From Avibacterium volantium (GTDB taxonomy: Bacteria; Pseudomonadota; Gammaproteobacteria; Enterobacterales; Pasteurellaceae): 64,000 bases of DNA. Below, piece by piece: positions 34,419 through 48,445 of this stretch; position 1 is the first letter of the stretch, and every line of letters starts with the position of its first letter. The stretch covers positions 310,001-374,000 of the forward strand of contig NZ_LR134167.1 in the NCBI RefSeq assembly GCF_900635775.1, written 5' to 3'. A program made the position numbers and the translations under genes. The notes under the pieces are model-generated. The model was given only the letters and a program-made list of their open reading frames with translations. It did no database searches and was not told the origin of the DNA.

Positions 34419-34883
34419 TTATTTTCTCGCCAATGGTGGGACGAAAGTGATACCCATATCCCAAGGCTGTTCAATCCAAGTGTTTTGTGGAATATCGATC
34501 ACATAATCGTCCACTAAATCCGCCCCAGCTGGTTTTGCGAAAACCGTTACAAAACGGGCATTTGGATAAAGTTCACGAATGGCTCGCGCCGTGTTGCCAG
34601 TATCTACTAAATCATCAACCACGATAAAGCCTTCGCCGCCGTTAGGCACTTGCGCAGCGTGTAAAACATTTAATTCGCCTTGCTGATTATGATCGTAGCT
34701 TGCGATACACACGGTTTCAACGTGGCGAATGCTCAATTCACGCGCCAATACCGCAGCAGGAAACAATCCCCCACGGCTCACTGCAATAATGCCTTTCCAT
34801 TGTGATGCTGGCAATAAACGTTCAGATAATTTGCGTGCGTGCATATGGAACATATCCCAAGTCACAACATATTTTTCACTCAT
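34419..34883 (-). CDS. gpt: Xanthine-guanine phosphoribosyltransferase
   Basis: Gpt salvages guanine and xanthine (and weakly hypoxanthine) to their nucleotides using PRPP. The 154-aa protein shows [19 protein letters not shown] (the G-G loop near residue 35), the PRPP motif [17 protein letters not shown] (near 85-101) and [17 protein letters not shown] C-terminal base-contacting sequence (here [19 protein letters not shown]). Length matches the E. coli enzyme. The ATG follows TTAAGGTGAG. It is divergent from pepD across a 122-bp gap and ends in its own terminator. Confidence 0.95.
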   Translation of the reverse strand: MSEKYVVTWDMFHMHARKLSERLLPASQWKGIIAVSRGGLFPAAVLARELSIRHVETVCIASYDHNQQGELNVLHAAQVPNGGEGFIVVDDLVDTGNTARAIRELYPNARFVTVFAKPAGADLVDDYVIDIPQNTWIEQPWDMGITFVPPLARK

Positions 34884-35005
34884 AACTCACCTTAACTTAA
34901 GAAAGAGAGCGGAAACCGCCCAATAAATAAAATTGTGTTAGGATAACTTGAAACCAATTTTTATGCTATTATTTTGATGAATTTTTTTCATTTGAGGAAA
35001 AAACG

Positions 35006-36460
35006 ATGTCTGAAATCCAACAACTTCAACCTACCTTGTTGTGGAAATGGTTCGATCAAATCTGCGCCATTCCTCACCCTTCTTATCACGAAGAAGCACT
35101 GGCTAACTTCATCGTAAACTGGGCAAAAGAAAAACAATTTTTTGTCGAGCGCGATGAAGTCGGCAATATTTTAATTCGCAAGCCTGCAAGCGCAGGTATG
35201 GAAAATCGTCCTACCGTGGTGCTGCAAGCTCATCTTGATATGGTGCCACAAGCCAATGAAGACACCCAACACGATTTCCAAAAAGACCCTATTCAACCTT
35301 ATATCGAAGGCGAATGGGTCACCGCCAAAGGCACAACCCTAGGGGCGGATAACGGGATTGGCCTTGCTTCTGCCCTTGCCGCATTAGAAGAGGAAACCCT
35401 TGCTCACCCAGAGTTAGAAGTCTTGCTCACAATGACCGAAGAGCAAGGAATGGAAGGGGCGATTGGTTTGTGTCCAAACTGGTTGAAAAGCCAAATTATG
35501 ATCAACACGGATACCGAAGAAAACGGCGAAATTTATATTGGCTGTGCGGGTGGTGTGAATGCTGATCTCAGTGTTCCTGTGCAAAAAATTGCCAACCCTT
35601 ATGCGCATAGTTACGAGCTAGTATTAAAAGGCTTGCGTGGCGGGCATTCTGGCGTAGATATTCACACAGGACGCGTCAATGCTGTGAAAGCGCTAGTTCG
35701 TTTTCTTGCTCATCTCAAACAAGATCACCCACAAATTGATTTCGCCATTAGCCAAATTAAGGGCGGCTCAGTACGCAATGCCATTCCGCGTGAAGCCTTT
35801 GTAACCCTATGCTTTGATGGCGATCTCGCTCCATTACAAAGTGCGGTGGAAAATTTTGAAGTTTTATTAAAAACCGAATTAGCCATTGCCGAACCCAATC
35901 TGAGCTTGTTCTTACAACCTGTTGAAAAACCAGCACATATTTTTGATAGCCATTCACAAAATAACATCATTAACCTATTTAATGTCTTACCAAACGGCGT
36001 AATTCGTTACAGTGATGCGGTAGAAAATGTAGTGGAAACCTCACTCAGTTTAGGTGTGCTAAAAACCTCAGACAATCAAGTGAACGCCACAATTTTAATT
36101 CGTTCACTGATTGAAAGCGGCAAATATTATGTGCAAGAAATGTTGAAATCTTTGACCGCACTTTGTGGCGCAAGCGTCAATTTCGCTGGCAATTACCCAG
36201 GTTGGGAACCGCACCCAGACAGCAAAATCTTAGCCTTAACCAGCCAAATTTACGCGGAGATTTTAGGCCATCAACCTGAAATAAAAGTGATTCACGCAGG
36301 GTTAGAATGTGGCTTGCTGAAAAAAATCTACCCTAATTTAGACGTAGTTTCTATCGGCCCAACTATTATCAATGCTCATTCCCCTGATGAAAAAGTGCAT
36401 ATCCCCGCCGTACAAACCTACTGGCAATTACTCACCAGAATTTTGGCTGAAGTGAAGTAA
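35006..36460 (+). CDS. pepD: Aminoacyl-histidine dipeptidase (peptidase D)
   Basis: PepD is a cytoplasmic zinc dipeptidase that splits Xaa-His dipeptides such as carnosine. The 484-aa protein is an M20-family enzyme: [11 protein letters not shown] gives the first zinc histidine (near residue 78), [10 protein letters not shown] the bridging aspartate, [11 protein letters not shown] the general-base and zinc glutamates (near 150), INTDTEENG the next ligand, and HAGLECGLL the region near 430; [10 protein letters not shown] closes the site. The dimerisation domain starts [16 protein letters not shown]. The ATG follows TTGAGGAAA. Its terminator is made of an inverted pair of uptake signals. Confidence 0.95.
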   Translation: MSEIQQLQPTLLWKWFDQICAIPHPSYHEEALANFIVNWAKEKQFFVERDEVGNILIRKPASAGMENRPTVVLQAHLDMVPQANEDTQHDFQKDPIQPYIEGEWVTAKGTTLGADNGIGLASALAALEEETLAHPELEVLLTMTEEQGMEGAIGLCPNWLKSQIMINTDTEENGEIYIGCAGGVNADLSVPVQKIANPYAHSYELVLKGLRGGHSGVDIHTGRVNAVKALVRFLAHLKQDHPQIDFAISQIKGGSVRNAIPREAFVTLCFDGDLAPLQSAVENFEVLLKTELAIAEPNLSLFLQPVEKPAHIFDSHSQNNIINLFNVLPNGVIRYSDAVENVVETSLSLGVLKTSDNQVNATILIRSLIESGKYYVQEMLKSLTALCGASVNFAGNYPGWEPHPDSKILALTSQIYAEILGHQPEIKVIHAGLECGLLKKIYPNLDVVSIGPTIINAHSPDEKVHIPAVQTYWQLLTRILAEVK

Positions 36461-36473
36461 TTCATTAAAATAT

Positions 36474-36515
36474 AAGTGCGGTGGAAAATTTCGAGATTTT
36501 TTACCGCACTTTTTA
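36474..36515 (+). terminator. Terminator of pepD built from an inverted uptake-signal pair
   Basis: AAGTGCGGT (36474-36482) pairs with ACCGCACTT (36503-36511); an inner AAAAT/ATTTT stem extends it, and TTTTATTT follows. It lies between the convergent pepD and antiporter genes and may also act on the minus strand. Confidence 0.75.
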
Positions 36516-36523
36516 TTTAAAAG

Positions 36524-37873
36524 CTAAGCTACATCTTTTGATTTTCTAGTTTGATATACAACTAAAATTGAGAAAATAATTGCGGCAACAACGGAGAGTA
36601 AATCAGCACCTACCCAGAAATAAGCAAGGGAATCAAAATCATAAATTTTATTACCTGCAGTATCAATCACGGTGGTTTTATCAATCATAAAGCCAGTTAA
36701 GAATTCCCCCGCTGCTGCACCGGCATAACCAAATACGCCCATCATTCCTAATGCAATGCCTGAAGCAGATTTATGAGAAATATCGGTGGCTAATAAACCG
36801 CCCAAGAAACAAAGTTGAATACCTAAGGTGATACCGAATACAGAAAGTGCAATAATCGCAAACCAAGTATTCCCTGCTGGAGCAAATAAAAATGCGGCGA
36901 GAGAAAGGGCATTTAGTAGGCTTACCACAACCGTCATAATATTACGTTTTCCTTGTAAGAAACGATCTGACAACCAACCTGAAATAATTGTCCCTAAAAT
37001 CCCAACAATACTGTTTACGCTAATGATAGAGGCAGCTTCCAGTGTAGTATAGCCTTTTCCATTTTCAAGGAAAAATACGCCCCAACTATTTACGCCATAA
37101 CGTCCAATGTACATACAACAAGAAGCTACTGCAAGCACCCAAATAGCTGGGTTTTTAATCACATCCCATTGATGTTTTAAAACCTCTTTGTTGTCGAGTT
37201 CCTCTGTTTGTTTATTCATTGTAATAATCGGCTTAAATCCACAAGCGGCAGGGGAGTCCTTCATAAACATCATCGCAACAAGAACACCGAGTAATCCCAT
37301 TATTCCCGCAAAGCTAAAACCAAATCGCCAGCCAAATGTGGTAATAATCGCTGCGGTAACAATAAAGGTTATCCCTTCACCTACATTATGAGCAACTGAC
37401 CAAAATCCATAGTAAGAACCTCGTTCTTTATCATCATACCAACGTGAAAGTGCTACTACACAAGGACCTACACCCATTGATTGTACCCAACCGTTAAATC
37501 CCCAAATGATAGTAAGAAAAATAGCACTAGTCGTCATTCCCATGGCAAAATTACATAATGCGGAGAAAAATAATCCTACCGAAAGGTAACGTACAATATT
37601 TGAGTGATCTGCCACTGCACTATTAACAAATTTACCAACCGCATAGGTAATAAAAATAGCGGAGCCTATCACCCCAAGTTCTGTTGGCGTCAAAATATTA
37701 TTATTGACTAAGGCAGGCTTAGCGACATTAAAAGATAAACGACAAACATAATAAATAGCGTAAGCAAAAGAGAATGCCCAAAAACTTTTCATTCTTGTGC
37801 TTTTAAACATTGCCTCGGTGTAATCTTTAAGTGGAATAGCTGGGCTTGCTTTGAAAAAATTTAAAATAGACAT
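36524..37873 (-). CDS. Organophosphate:phosphate antiporter (UhpT/GlpT-type MFS)
   Basis: This 449-aa inner-membrane protein of the OPA branch of the MFS has 12 predicted helices. The N-terminal FAYAIYYVCRLSFNVAKPALV (shown as FAYAIYYVCRL and SFNVAKPALV) fits the family block with the substrate-phosphate arginine. GFNGWVQSMGVGPCVVALSRW and KERGSYYGFWSVAHNVGEG are the typical cytoplasmic-loop and helix-5 blocks. It should exchange inorganic phosphate for a sugar or polyol phosphate. Start: AGGAGG before ATG, 12 bp downstream of the phosphatase gene, so they form one operon. The substrate is not known; UhpT, UhpC, GlpT and PgtP are all relatives. Confidence 0.85.
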   Translation of the reverse strand: MSILNFFKASPAIPLKDYTEAMFKSTRMKSFWAFSFAYAIYYVCRLSFNVAKPALVNNNILTPTELGVIGSAIFITYAVGKFVNSAVADHSNIVRYLSVGLFFSALCNFAMGMTTSAIFLTIIWGFNGWVQSMGVGPCVVALSRWYDDKERGSYYGFWSVAHNVGEGITFIVTAAIITTFGWRFGFSFAGIMGLLGVLVAMMFMKDSPAACGFKPIITMNKQTEELDNKEVLKHQWDVIKNPAIWVLAVASCCMYIGRYGVNSWGVFFLENGKGYTTLEAASIISVNSIVGILGTIISGWLSDRFLQGKRNIMTVVVSLLNALSLAAFLFAPAGNTWFAIIALSVFGITLGIQLCFLGGLLATDISHKSASGIALGMMGVFGYAGAAAGEFLTGFMIDKTTVIDTAGNKIYDFDSLAYFWVGADLLSVVAAIIFSILVVYQTRKSKDVA

Positions 37874-37885
37874 TGTATTTTCCTC

Positions 37886-38680
37886 CTATAAAGTTAAGGA
37901 TCGAATAGCTTCAAGCTGATTAAATATGCCTTGACTGCTAGCAAGAATATAATTTCCTTTTAATAATCCATCATTTGCTAAAAAGTCATTGGTTTGTCCA
38001 CCAGCCTCTTGAACTAATAAAATACCGGCAAGGCAATCCCACGCATTGATATGCGGTTCAAAATATCCAATTAATCTGCCTGCCGCGACATAAGCCAAGG
38101 TTAATGCCCCTGAACCATTACGGACAAACATTCCCCCTTCTTTTAATACTTGATCAATAACTGGCACAAATGTACTTGGTGGAACACGATGAGACATTCC
38201 CAATCCAACTAATCCCTCTTGCAAAGAAGTCGCTTTTGATGCAGATAAAGGAGCTTTATTAACAAACGCACCTTCACCTTTAATCGTATGAAAAAGCTCT
38301 TTATGCAATGGATCGTAAATCAGCCCAATAACAATTTCCTGTTTGTAAAGCACGGCAATAGAAATACACCAAGCCTGTAGGCCATATAAAAAAGGACTTG
38401 TGCCATCAATGGGATCAACCACCCAGCAAAAGTCCTTATCAAGCCCATCGGCACCTGATTCTTCACCTAAGAAGCCATCATCAGGAAAGTGGGCTTTTAA
38501 TGCAGTTTTAATCTCTTTTTCAACATTTTGATCAGCGATGCTTACTAAATCTTGTGCTTCTCCCTTTTTATGCTGAATATTAAGTTTGTCTCTATTTAAG
38601 TAAAATGAGAGTGCTATTTCCCCCACATTCTTAATGAGATCTTTTGCAAAAACATAACGTTGCTGTATATGGCTATTCAT
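37886..38680 (-). CDS. Inositol-monophosphatase-family phosphatase
   Basis: This 264-aa protein of the IMPase/FBPase/CysQ superfamily removes phosphate from a small polyol or nucleotide phosphate using magnesium. Motif 1 is FLGEESG (near residue 75), motif 2 WVVDPIDGTSPFLYG (near 90; metal ligands D-x-I-D-G-T) and motif 3 INAWDCLAGILLVQEAGG (near 210). Length is normal. It is the first gene of an operon with an organophosphate antiporter, which suggests that it dephosphorylates the imported ester. It is not the usual suhB: gene position differs and the sequence is divergent. The ATG follows AAAAGGGGG. A CRP-like site lies upstream. Confidence 0.85.
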   Translation of the reverse strand: MNSHIQQRYVFAKDLIKNVGEIALSFYLNRDKLNIQHKKGEAQDLVSIADQNVEKEIKTALKAHFPDDGFLGEESGADGLDKDFCWVVDPIDGTSPFLYGLQAWCISIAVLYKQEIVIGLIYDPLHKELFHTIKGEGAFVNKAPLSASKATSLQEGLVGLGMSHRVPPSTFVPVIDQVLKEGGMFVRNGSGALTLAYVAAGRLIGYFEPHINAWDCLAGILLVQEAGGQTNDFLANDGLLKGNYILASSQGIFNQLEAIRSLTL

Positions 38681-38719
38681 ACGTCCCCCTTTTGTTTCAA
38701 ATCCAACAAAATTAGAACA

Positions 38720-38772
38720 TATATTCCAATATATACAAACATCAAAATTTTTGTTTTGAGAGATGTTTCACA
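38720..38772 (-). promoter_or_regulatory. Candidate CRP site and promoter of the phosphatase/antiporter operon
   Basis: Read on the minus strand TGTGA-AACATC-TCTCA (38772-38757) matches the CRP consensus with one mismatch. TATATA near 38735-38730 could be the -10 box, with a start near 38723, about 41 bp from the site centre. The -10 region lies in the dyad TATATT-CC-AATATA (38720-38733), which might also bind a repressor. Confidence 0.4.
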
Positions 38773-38805
38773 AAATATTTTTAGGTGAATTTTGACCAGG
38801 AAAAG

Positions 38806-38830
38806 AAAAACCACCCGAAGGGTGGTTTTT
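38806..38830 (-). terminator. Intrinsic terminator of the atp operon
   Basis: AAAAACCACCC and GGGTGGTTTTT pair exactly around GAA, 26 bp after the atpC stop; T runs occur on both strands. Confidence 0.9.
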
Positions 38831-38856
38831 AAATGCAGTAAAAAAGTGCGGTAAAA

Positions 38857-39285
38857 TTAGCGTTTGTTTTTGACTAATTTTTCTGTCAGTTCGTAAGCGC
38901 GTAGTTTAGCAAGCTCTTTAGAGAGTTTCGCGGCGAGCATTTCGTAGTTGGCGTCTTTGACGTTGGCTACGATATTTTGTTCTGCCTGGCGTTTCGCTTC
39001 TAAAATGCGATCACCATCAAGCTCTTTACCACGGATTGCGACATCCGCTAGGACGGTAACGACATTGGGTTGAACTTCTAAAAAGCCACCTGAAACGTAG
39101 ATAACTTCTTCATTGCCATTTTCTAAGGTCAATTTGACGATACCCGGTTTGATTGCCGTTAATAAGGGGGTGTGGCCCGGTAAGATACCAAGCTCCCCTT
39201 CAATCCCTGTGGCTTGAATGCTTTTTACTTGACCAGTAAAAATGCTTTCTTCTGCACTTACAACCGTTAAATTTAATGTTGCCAT
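38857..39285 (-). CDS. atpC: ATP synthase F1 epsilon subunit
   Basis: AtpC is part of the central stalk of F1 and inhibits ATP hydrolysis. The 142-aa protein has the N-terminal beta-sandwich ([20 protein letters not shown], then [19 protein letters not shown]) and the C-terminal helix pair from about residue 90 ([12 protein letters not shown], ending [10 protein letters not shown]). Its ATG follows GAAGGAGA. It is the last gene of atpIBEFHAGDC, 39 bp after atpD and followed by a strong terminator. Confidence 0.97.
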   Translation of the reverse strand: MATLNLTVVSAEESIFTGQVKSIQATGIEGELGILPGHTPLLTAIKPGIVKLTLENGNEEVIYVSGGFLEVQPNVVTVLADVAIRGKELDGDRILEAKRQAEQNIVANVKDANYEMLAAKLSKELAKLRAYELTEKLVKNKR

Positions 39286-39324
39286 TGTGATTCTCCTTCA
39301 AGTGTTTAATCAGGCTTGAAGTGA

Positions 39325-40710
<1,386 letters not shown>

Positions 40711-40714
40711 TTAC

Positions 40715-41584
40715 TTAAATTGCCGCTGCACCAGCAACAATTTCATTTAATTCATTTGTAATACTTGTTTGGCGAGCTTTGTTGTAAACTAATTGCAAGT
40801 CTTTAATTAAGTTTCCTGCATTATCAGTTGCCGCTTTCATCGCCACCATTCGTGCCGCTTGCTCAGAAGCCAAATTTTCAACTACCGCTTGATACACTTG
40901 AGATTCTAAATAACGAACCAATAAACTATCTAACAACACTTTTGGATCAGGTTCGTAGATATAGTCCCAAGATTGTGCGCTTTCACCTAAATCATCATTG
41001 TCTAATTCAGGTAAAGGAACAAGTTTTTCTAAAGTAGGTTTTTGCGACATTGTGTTGATGAACTTATTGTAAGCAATGTAGATCGCATCTAATTTGCCTT
41101 CTCTATAAGCATCAAACATTTCATTTGCCGTACCAATTAATTCTTCAACAGAAGGCGTATCGCCCATTCCTGAATTTTGTGTGGCAATATTCAAGCCAAG
41201 AGATTGGAAAAACCCGATACCTTTTGCACCGATTAAACCCAGTGAAACTTCCACTTGTTTTTCTTTCCAACCTTTGATTTCTTGAAGTGCGGTCTTAAAT
41301 AAGTTGATATTTAAACCGCCACATAATCCACGATCTGTTGAAACAAGTAGGATACCTACTTTTTTCACTTCTCGTTCCACTAAAAACGGATGTTTATAAC
41401 CAATACTGGCTTTTGACACGTGGCTAATCACGCGGCGTATGGCTTGAGCATACGGGCGTGAAGATGACATACGATCCTGCGTTTTACGCATTTTCGATGC
41501 TGCAACCATTTCCATTGCCTTAGTAATTTTTTGTGTACTTTGAACACTGGAAATTTTGGTTCTTATCTCTTTTGCACCTGCCAT
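40715..41584 (-). CDS. atpG: ATP synthase F1 gamma subunit
   Basis: AtpG is the rotating shaft inside the alpha3-beta3 ring. The 289-aa protein has the conserved N-terminal helix ([20 protein letters not shown], then [13 protein letters not shown]), [14 protein letters not shown] in the central domain and the C-terminal helix [20 protein letters not shown], ending [11 protein letters not shown]. Its ATG follows AACGGAGA. It lies between atpA and atpD in the usual order. Confidence 0.98.
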   Translation of the reverse strand: MAGAKEIRTKISSVQSTQKITKAMEMVAASKMRKTQDRMSSSRPYAQAIRRVISHVSKASIGYKHPFLVEREVKKVGILLVSTDRGLCGGLNINLFKTALQEIKGWKEKQVEVSLGLIGAKGIGFFQSLGLNIATQNSGMGDTPSVEELIGTANEMFDAYREGKLDAIYIAYNKFINTMSQKPTLEKLVPLPELDNDDLGESAQSWDYIYEPDPKVLLDSLLVRYLESQVYQAVVENLASEQAARMVAMKAATDNAGNLIKDLQLVYNKARQTSITNELNEIVAGAAAI

Positions 41585-41606
41585 TGATGTTCTCCGTTAA
41601 TGTGAA

Positions 41607-43148
41607 TTACCAAGCACTGTTTGCTTTGAAATTGTCTAAAATCGCTTGCAATGTTGCTTTGATTTCATCATTGTAATCGCCAGTTTTGGTTAATCCGTCC
41701 ATAAAATCAGCATAGTTATGTGCTGCATATTCTAAAAGGGCAGATTCAAAAGAAGCGATACGATCTAATTCAACATCTTCTAAATAACCAAACTCAACCG
41801 CAAATAATACTAAGGCTTGCTGTGCAACGCTTAACGGAGAATATTGTTTTTGTTTCAATAATTCTGTTACTTTCTGACCGTGAGAAAGTTGTTTGCGTGT
41901 TGCATCATCAAGATCTGAAGCAAATTGTGCGAATGCTGCTAATTCACGATATTGCGCAAGTGCGGTACGAATACCACCCGCTAATTTTTTGATGACTTTA
42001 GTTTGTGCTGCACCACCCACACGAGATACCGAAATACCTGGGTTTACCGCAGGACGAATACCTGAGTTAAATAGGTTAGATTCTAAGAAAATCTGACCAT
42101 CGGTAATGGAAATTACGTTGGTTGGTACGAAAGCCGATACGTCACCTGCTTGGGTTTCAATAATTGGTAATGCAGTTAAAGAACCTGTTTTACCTGTTAC
42201 TTTGCCTTGTGTGAAACGTTCAACATATTCTGCATTAACACGAGAAGCACGCTCAAGTAAGCGAGAGTGTAAATAGAATACATCACCAGGGAAAGCTTCA
42301 CGACCTGGTGGACGGCGTAATAACAATGAAATTTGACGATAAGCAACCGCTTGTTTAGATAAATCATCATAAACGATGAGTGCATCTTCACCGCGATCAC
42401 GGAAATATTCACCCATTGTACAACCTGCATAAGGCGCTAAATATTGTAACGCAGCAGATTCTGATGCAGATGCCACAACCACGATAGTATTTTGTAATGC
42501 GCCGTGTTCTTCTAATTTACGCACTACGTTAGCAATAGTTGATGCTTTTTGACCGATCGCTACATAGATACATTTAATGCCAGAATCTTTTTGGTTGATG
42601 ATGGCATCGATAGCTAATGCGGTTTTACCTGTTTGACGGTCACCGATAATTAACTCACGTTGACCACGACCGATTGGCACCATTGAGTCCACCGCTTTAT
42701 AACCAGTTTGAACAGGCTGATCAACAGATTTACGATCGATAACCCCTGGTGCGATAACTTCAACAGGCGCATAACCATCGTTTTCAATTTCGCCTTTACC
42801 ATCAATTGGCTGACCAAGGGTATTCACCACACGACCTAATAAACCACGGCCTACTGGCACTTCAAGAATACGTCCTGTACATTGAACTTCCATACCTTCA
42901 GAAAGATCAGTATAAGGCCCCATTACAACCGCACCTACCGAATCACGCTCTAGGTTCAGTGCCATTGCATAACGATTGTCGGGTAATGCAATCATTTCCC
43001 CTTGCATTACATCACTTAAACCGTGGATACGAATAACCCCATCGCTCACAGAAACAATGGTTCCTGTGTTGCGTGGTTCGCTCACCACGTTAAATTCGGC
43101 AATGCGTTTTTTAATTAATTCACTAATTTCAGTCGAATTTAGTTGCAT
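41607..43148 (-). CDS. atpA: ATP synthase F1 alpha subunit
   Basis: AtpA forms the non-catalytic nucleotide sites of F1. The 513-aa protein begins [19 protein letters not shown], contains Walker [16 protein letters not shown] (near residue 170), [20 protein letters not shown] with Walker B, and the arginine-finger block [20 protein letters not shown] (near 375). Length equals the E. coli subunit. The ATG follows AAGAGGAAT. It is twelve bases after atpH. Confidence 0.98.
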   Translation of the reverse strand: MQLNSTEISELIKKRIAEFNVVSEPRNTGTIVSVSDGVIRIHGLSDVMQGEMIALPDNRYAMALNLERDSVGAVVMGPYTDLSEGMEVQCTGRILEVPVGRGLLGRVVNTLGQPIDGKGEIENDGYAPVEVIAPGVIDRKSVDQPVQTGYKAVDSMVPIGRGQRELIIGDRQTGKTALAIDAIINQKDSGIKCIYVAIGQKASTIANVVRKLEEHGALQNTIVVVASASESAALQYLAPYAGCTMGEYFRDRGEDALIVYDDLSKQAVAYRQISLLLRRPPGREAFPGDVFYLHSRLLERASRVNAEYVERFTQGKVTGKTGSLTALPIIETQAGDVSAFVPTNVISITDGQIFLESNLFNSGIRPAVNPGISVSRVGGAAQTKVIKKLAGGIRTALAQYRELAAFAQFASDLDDATRKQLSHGQKVTELLKQKQYSPLSVAQQALVLFAVEFGYLEDVELDRIASFESALLEYAAHNYADFMDGLTKTGDYNDEIKATLQAILDNFKANSAW

Positions 43149-43160
43149 CTTTTATTCCTC

Positions 43161-43709
43161 TTATAATTGCAACTCATTTGCAAGACGAGCCAGTTGCCCA
43201 CGGCTACTTCCGTCAATGACAAAATCATCTGTACGAATAATAACACCAGCAATCAGTGCATTATCTACGCTGCAATTTAATTTAACTTTACGAGCAAGTT
43301 TCTTTTCCATTGCGGCTGCAATTTTAGCTTGTTGCTCTGCACTTAATGGTTGAGCTGAGATGACTTCCACATCTGCAATCGCTTGGTGTTCACTCACATA
43401 ATGTTGGAACAATGCAAATACCGCTGGAAGTACAGTTAAACGCTTATTTTCAGCCATTAACCGAATCAAATTTTGCCCATATTGATCAAGTTGGTCGCCA
43501 CAAATTGAAATCACCGTATCAGCAACTTTGCTGGCAGATAAATCACCTGTTAGGAAACCTTGCATCTCTTTATTTTCAACAACTTGAGAAGCAAAATTTA
43601 GCATTTCTGCCCATTTTTCCACCGCACTTTTGTTTTGTGCTTGTTGCTCGATAGAAAAATCAAATGCTGCTTTTGCATAAGGGCGAGCTATGGTAGTTAA
43701 TTCTGACAT
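43161..43709 (-). CDS. atpH: ATP synthase F1 delta subunit
   Basis: AtpH joins the F1 head to the peripheral stalk. The 182-aa protein begins [20 protein letters not shown], the family N-terminal helix, and ends with the C-terminal block [26 protein letters not shown] (shown in part). The frame opens nine codons further upstream into atpF, but the ATG at 43709 has AAGG and starts at the conserved methionine. It is 13 bp after the atpF stop. Confidence 0.96.
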   Translation of the reverse strand: MSELTTIARPYAKAAFDFSIEQQAQNKSAVEKWAEMLNFASQVVENKEMQGFLTGDLSASKVADTVISICGDQLDQYGQNLIRLMAENKRLTVLPAVFALFQHYVSEHQAIADVEVISAQPLSAEQQAKIAAAMEKKLARKVKLNCSVDNALIAGVIIRTDDFVIDGSSRGQLARLANELQL

Positions 43710-43722
43710 AAGCCCAACCTTC

Positions 43723-44193
43723 TTATAGTTCTGCAACTAATTTTTCAATAATGTCATTGTTTGCCGCTTCATCAACCGTGCGACCCACAATTTTCTCAGC
43801 ACCTGCAACCGCTAAAGAGGCTACTTTCGCTCGTAATTCTTCTTGAACACGTTTACGCTCTGTTTCAATCTCAGCGTGGCCTTGTTCAATAATTCTTGCT
43901 TTTAATGCTTCCGCTTCAGCTTTCACTTCTTCTAGGATTTCGTTGCGACGTTTATTCGCTAAATCCACAATTTCTTGTGCTTGAAGTTTCGCTTGATTAA
44001 TTTCTTGCTCCACCAATGTTTTGGTTTCTGCTTGCTCTTTTCGTGCGACTTCTGCTGCAGCTAAAGCATTAGCAATTGAGCTTTGACGCTCTTCAATTGC
44101 TTTAATAATTGGTGGCCAAACATATTTCATACAAAACCACACAAATAGTGCGAATGCAATAAGCTGACCAATTAATGTTGCATTTAAGTTCAC
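43723..44193 (-). CDS. atpF: ATP synthase Fo b subunit (GTG start)
   Basis: AtpF forms the peripheral stalk dimer. The 156-aa protein has one N-terminal membrane helix ([20 protein letters not shown]) and a long charged coiled coil ending [20 protein letters not shown] and [10 protein letters not shown]. The start codon is GTG at 44191-44193, six bases after AGGAGG; it gives the conserved M-N-L-N-A-T, and the nearby ATG is out of frame. It lies 73 bp after atpE. Confidence 0.95.
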   Translation of the reverse strand: MNLNATLIGQLIAFALFVWFCMKYVWPPIIKAIEERQSSIANALAAAEVARKEQAETKTLVEQEINQAKLQAQEIVDLANKRRNEILEEVKAEAEALKARIIEQGHAEIETERKRVQEELRAKVASLAVAGAEKIVGRTVDEAANNDIIEKLVAEL

Positions 44194-44266
44194 AACGCCC
44201 TCCTCAATAATGTCATCAATGTTACCCGTTTAGGGTAAAGCTTGGTTGTACAAACAACGCTGACAA

Positions 44267-44569
<303 letters not shown>

Positions 44570-44597
44570 TTAATAAAAATCGTTAAATAATCTGTGT

Positions 44598-45792
<1,195 letters not shown>

Positions 45793-45831
45793 TTGCCACT
45801 TTTAAAATACTAACTCGAAAGAGTGAAATTT

Positions 45832-45859
45832 ATTATACGCCAGTTTTGTCAGTATTCAA
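45832..45859 (-). promoter_or_regulatory. Sigma-70 promoter of the atp operon
   Basis: On the minus strand TTGAAT (45859-45854) and a perfect TATAAT (45837-45832) are 16 bases apart, 40 bp before the atpI start. Confidence 0.65.
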
Positions 45860-45920
45860 CTTATAAAACCTGCTAGAAAGCATTCATTTTATTATATTTT
45901 TGTTAAATTCTCAAAAAATT

Positions 45921-46556
45921 TTAACCTTTATTTAACAAAACAAGGTTTCTTTCGCCAATTAATTCTGGAACTGTTAAGTTAATCACATTTTTTATCACAA
46001 AATCGGCTGATAATTGTTCCACTTCGTCTTGATGATATTGTCCTTTTAGGGCATAAAAGATGCCATTTTCATCAACCAAGTGCTGGCACCAGTCGGTCAT
46101 ATCTTTTAATGACGCAAAAGCGCGACTTAATACACCATCAAATAACACTTCAGGCTGATAATCTTCAACTCGACTTAATACTGGAATCACGTTGGTAATG
46201 CCAAGCTCACGCAAGGCATTACGGATAAAGCTAATGCGTTTACCTAAACTATCTAACAACACAAAGGTTTTATCTGGATTAATAATGGCTAAAGGCAAGC
46301 CAGGTAAGCCTGGCCCTGTTCCCACATCAATGAAACGATCACCTTGTAAGTAAGGGCTGACAACAAGGCTATCCATAATATGTTTCACTAGCATTTCTTG
46401 CGGATCACGCACAGAAGTGAGGTTGTAAGCCTTGTTCCATTTATCCAACAACACCACAAGCTTAACGAGCTGATCTTTTTGCTGATCGCTCACAGAAAGT
46501 GCGGTGCTTTTTAATAGAAAATTTAATTTTTCTTTGAGTTGTTCGATGTTAGCCAT
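45921..46556 (-). CDS. rsmG: 16S rRNA (guanine527-N7)-methyltransferase RsmG
   Basis: RsmG (GidB) methylates G527 of 16S rRNA with S-adenosylmethionine; its loss gives low-level streptomycin resistance. The 211-aa protein has the SAM motif [20 protein letters not shown] (near residue 68) and [17 protein letters not shown], then [14 protein letters not shown]. Length is normal. The start overlaps the mnmG stop as TAATG, so translation is coupled. The mnmG-rsmG-atp order is conserved in gamma-proteobacteria. Confidence 0.96.
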   Translation of the reverse strand: MANIEQLKEKLNFLLKSTALSVSDQQKDQLVKLVVLLDKWNKAYNLTSVRDPQEMLVKHIMDSLVVSPYLQGDRFIDVGTGPGLPGLPLAIINPDKTFVLLDSLGKRISFIRNALRELGITNVIPVLSRVEDYQPEVLFDGVLSRAFASLKDMTDWCQHLVDENGIFYALKGQYHQDEVEQLSADFVIKNVINLTVPELIGERNLVLLNKG

Positions 46557-48445
46557 TATTCACCACGCTTTAACATACCTTGTTTTTTCAGATTCACCAA
46601 TAAAATGGAAATGGCCGCAGGTGTTACGCCAGAAATACGGCTCGCTTGCCCAATTGAGGTTGGGCGATGTTGCATTAATTTCGACCGCACTTCATTAGAT
46701 AACCCAGATACTGCATCATAATCAAAATTATCGGGAATTTCTGTATTCTCATAACGTTTTTGGCGTGCGATTTCTTCTTGTTGATGCTCAATATAACCTT
46801 GATATTTAATCGCAATTTCCACTTGTTCTGCTGCTTCTTTATCTTCAATTGCAGGCGCAAATGGGGTTAATTGAGTAAGAGATTGATAATTCACTTCTGG
46901 ACGGCGTAATAAATCTTCGCCACTTGCCTCACGAGTTAATGGGCTATTTAGCAATTCATTAGCTTCAGCCAAATATTCAGAACGTGGATGCAACCAAATG
47001 CTACGCAAACGCTGGCGCTCTAATTCAATATTTTCCATTTTTTGATTAAAACGCGCCCAGCGTTTTTCATCAATTAAGCCAAGTTTATGTGCTGTTGGGG
47101 TTAAACGAATATCCGCATTATCTTCACGCAGCAATAAACGGTATTCCGCTCGAGAGGTAAACACACGATAAGGTTCTTTGGTGCCTAAGGTACAAAGATC
47201 GTCCACCAACACGCCAATATAAGCTTGATCACGATGCGGATACCAACTGTCTTTGTCTTGCACATAAAGCCCGGCATTAATTCCTGCCAATAATCCTTGC
47301 GCTGCGGCTTCTTCATAACCTGTCGTACCGTTAATTTGGCCTGCAAAGAATAAACCTTTAATCGCTTTGGTTTCTAAGGTAGGTTTTAAATCACGGGGAT
47401 CAAAATAATCATACTCAATGGCATAACCTGGTTTGATAATGCGTGCATTTTCCAATCCTTTCATTGAATTAACAATGCCCATTTGCACATCAAATGGCAA
47501 ACTCGTAGAAATACCGTTTGGATAAACTTCATTGGACGTTAAACCTTCAGGCTCAAGATAAATTTGGTGCGAATTACGTTCAGCAAAACGCATTACTTTA
47601 TCTTCAATGGAAGGACAATAACGCGGCCCAATTCCTTCAATCACACCGGCATACATCGGGCTACGATCCAAATTATTACGGATCAATTCGTGGGTTTGCT
47701 CGTTGGTATGGGTGATATAGCAAGGAATTTGGCGTGGGTGTTGATCCACCGATCCCATAAAAGAAAAAACCGGTAATTTTGCATCGCCGTGTTGTTTTGC
47801 TAGCACATCAAAATTAATGGTTCTTGCATCAATACGCGGTGGGGTGCCTGTTTTTAAACGATCCACGCGCAAATTCAGATCGCGCAGACGATGAGCTAGA
47901 CTCACTGAGGCAGGATCACCAGCACGCCCACCTGCATAATTTTCCATACCAATATGGATCTTACCCGATAAAAATGTCCCAGTGGTTAAGATCACCGATT
48001 TAGATCTAAACTTTAATCCCATTTTGGTTTCTACACCCGCAACGCGATCTTGTTCGATCAAAATATCTGTTACTTCTTGTTGGAAAATATCTAAATCCGG
48101 TTGATTTTCTAACGCGATCCTTACCGCTTGGCGGTATAACACGCGATCTGCTTGCGCACGCGTAGCGCGTACAGCAGGGCCTTTACTGCTATTTAAAGTA
48201 CGAAACTGAATACCTGCTTGATCCGCTGCAGTAGCCATTAAACCACCCATAGCATCAATTTCTTTAACTAAATGCCCTTTACCAATGCCACCAATGGCTG
48301 GGTTGCAAGACATTTGCCCTAATGTATCCACATTGTGCGTTAATAATAATGTTTTTAATCCCATTCGTGCTGGCGCAAGAGCCGCTTCTGTGCCCGCGTG
48401 TCCACCACCAATCACAATCACATCATAACTTTCTGTATAAAACAT
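46556..48445 (-). CDS. mnmG: tRNA uridine 5-carboxymethylaminomethyl modification enzyme MnmG
   Basis: MnmG (GidA), with MnmE, modifies the wobble uridine of several tRNAs using FAD, glycine or ammonia and a folate donor. The 629-aa protein begins with the FAD loop [20 protein letters not shown] (residues 8-27), has [20 protein letters not shown] (near 45), the second flavin block [19 protein letters not shown] and the C-terminal helical domain with [20 protein letters not shown]. Length equals E. coli MnmG. It is the first gene left of oriC, transcribed away from it, and overlaps rsmG by one base. Confidence 0.97.
   Translation of the reverse strand: MFYTESYDVIVIGGGHAGTEAALAPARMGLKTLLLTHNVDTLGQMSCNPAIGGIGKGHLVKEIDAMGGLMATAADQAGIQFRTLNSSKGPAVRATRAQADRVLYRQAVRIALENQPDLDIFQQEVTDILIEQDRVAGVETKMGLKFRSKSVILTTGTFLSGKIHIGMENYAGGRAGDPASVSLAHRLRDLNLRVDRLKTGTPPRIDARTINFDVLAKQHGDAKLPVFSFMGSVDQHPRQIPCYITHTNEQTHELIRNNLDRSPMYAGVIEGIGPRYCPSIEDKVMRFAERNSHQIYLEPEGLTSNEVYPNGISTSLPFDVQMGIVNSMKGLENARIIKPGYAIEYDYFDPRDLKPTLETKAIKGLFFAGQINGTTGYEEAAAQGLLAGINAGLYVQDKDSWYPHRDQAYIGVLVDDLCTLGTKEPYRVFTSRAEYRLLLREDNADIRLTPTAHKLGLIDEKRWARFNQKMENIELERQRLRSIWLHPRSEYLAEANELLNSPLTREASGEDLLRRPEVNYQSLTQLTPFAPAIEDKEAAEQVEIAIKYQGYIEHQQEEIARQKRYENTEIPDNFDYDAVSGLSNEVRSKLMQHRPTSIGQASRISGVTPAAISILLVNLKKQGMLKRGE

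Noticed and set aside
34008..34517. 169-codon plus-strand frame opposite the esterase and gpt
   Set aside because: It is antisense to two well-supported genes and spans the terminator between them.
42976..43353. 125-codon plus-strand frame over the atpA/atpH junction
   Set aside because: It is antisense to two conserved atp genes, with no ribosome site.
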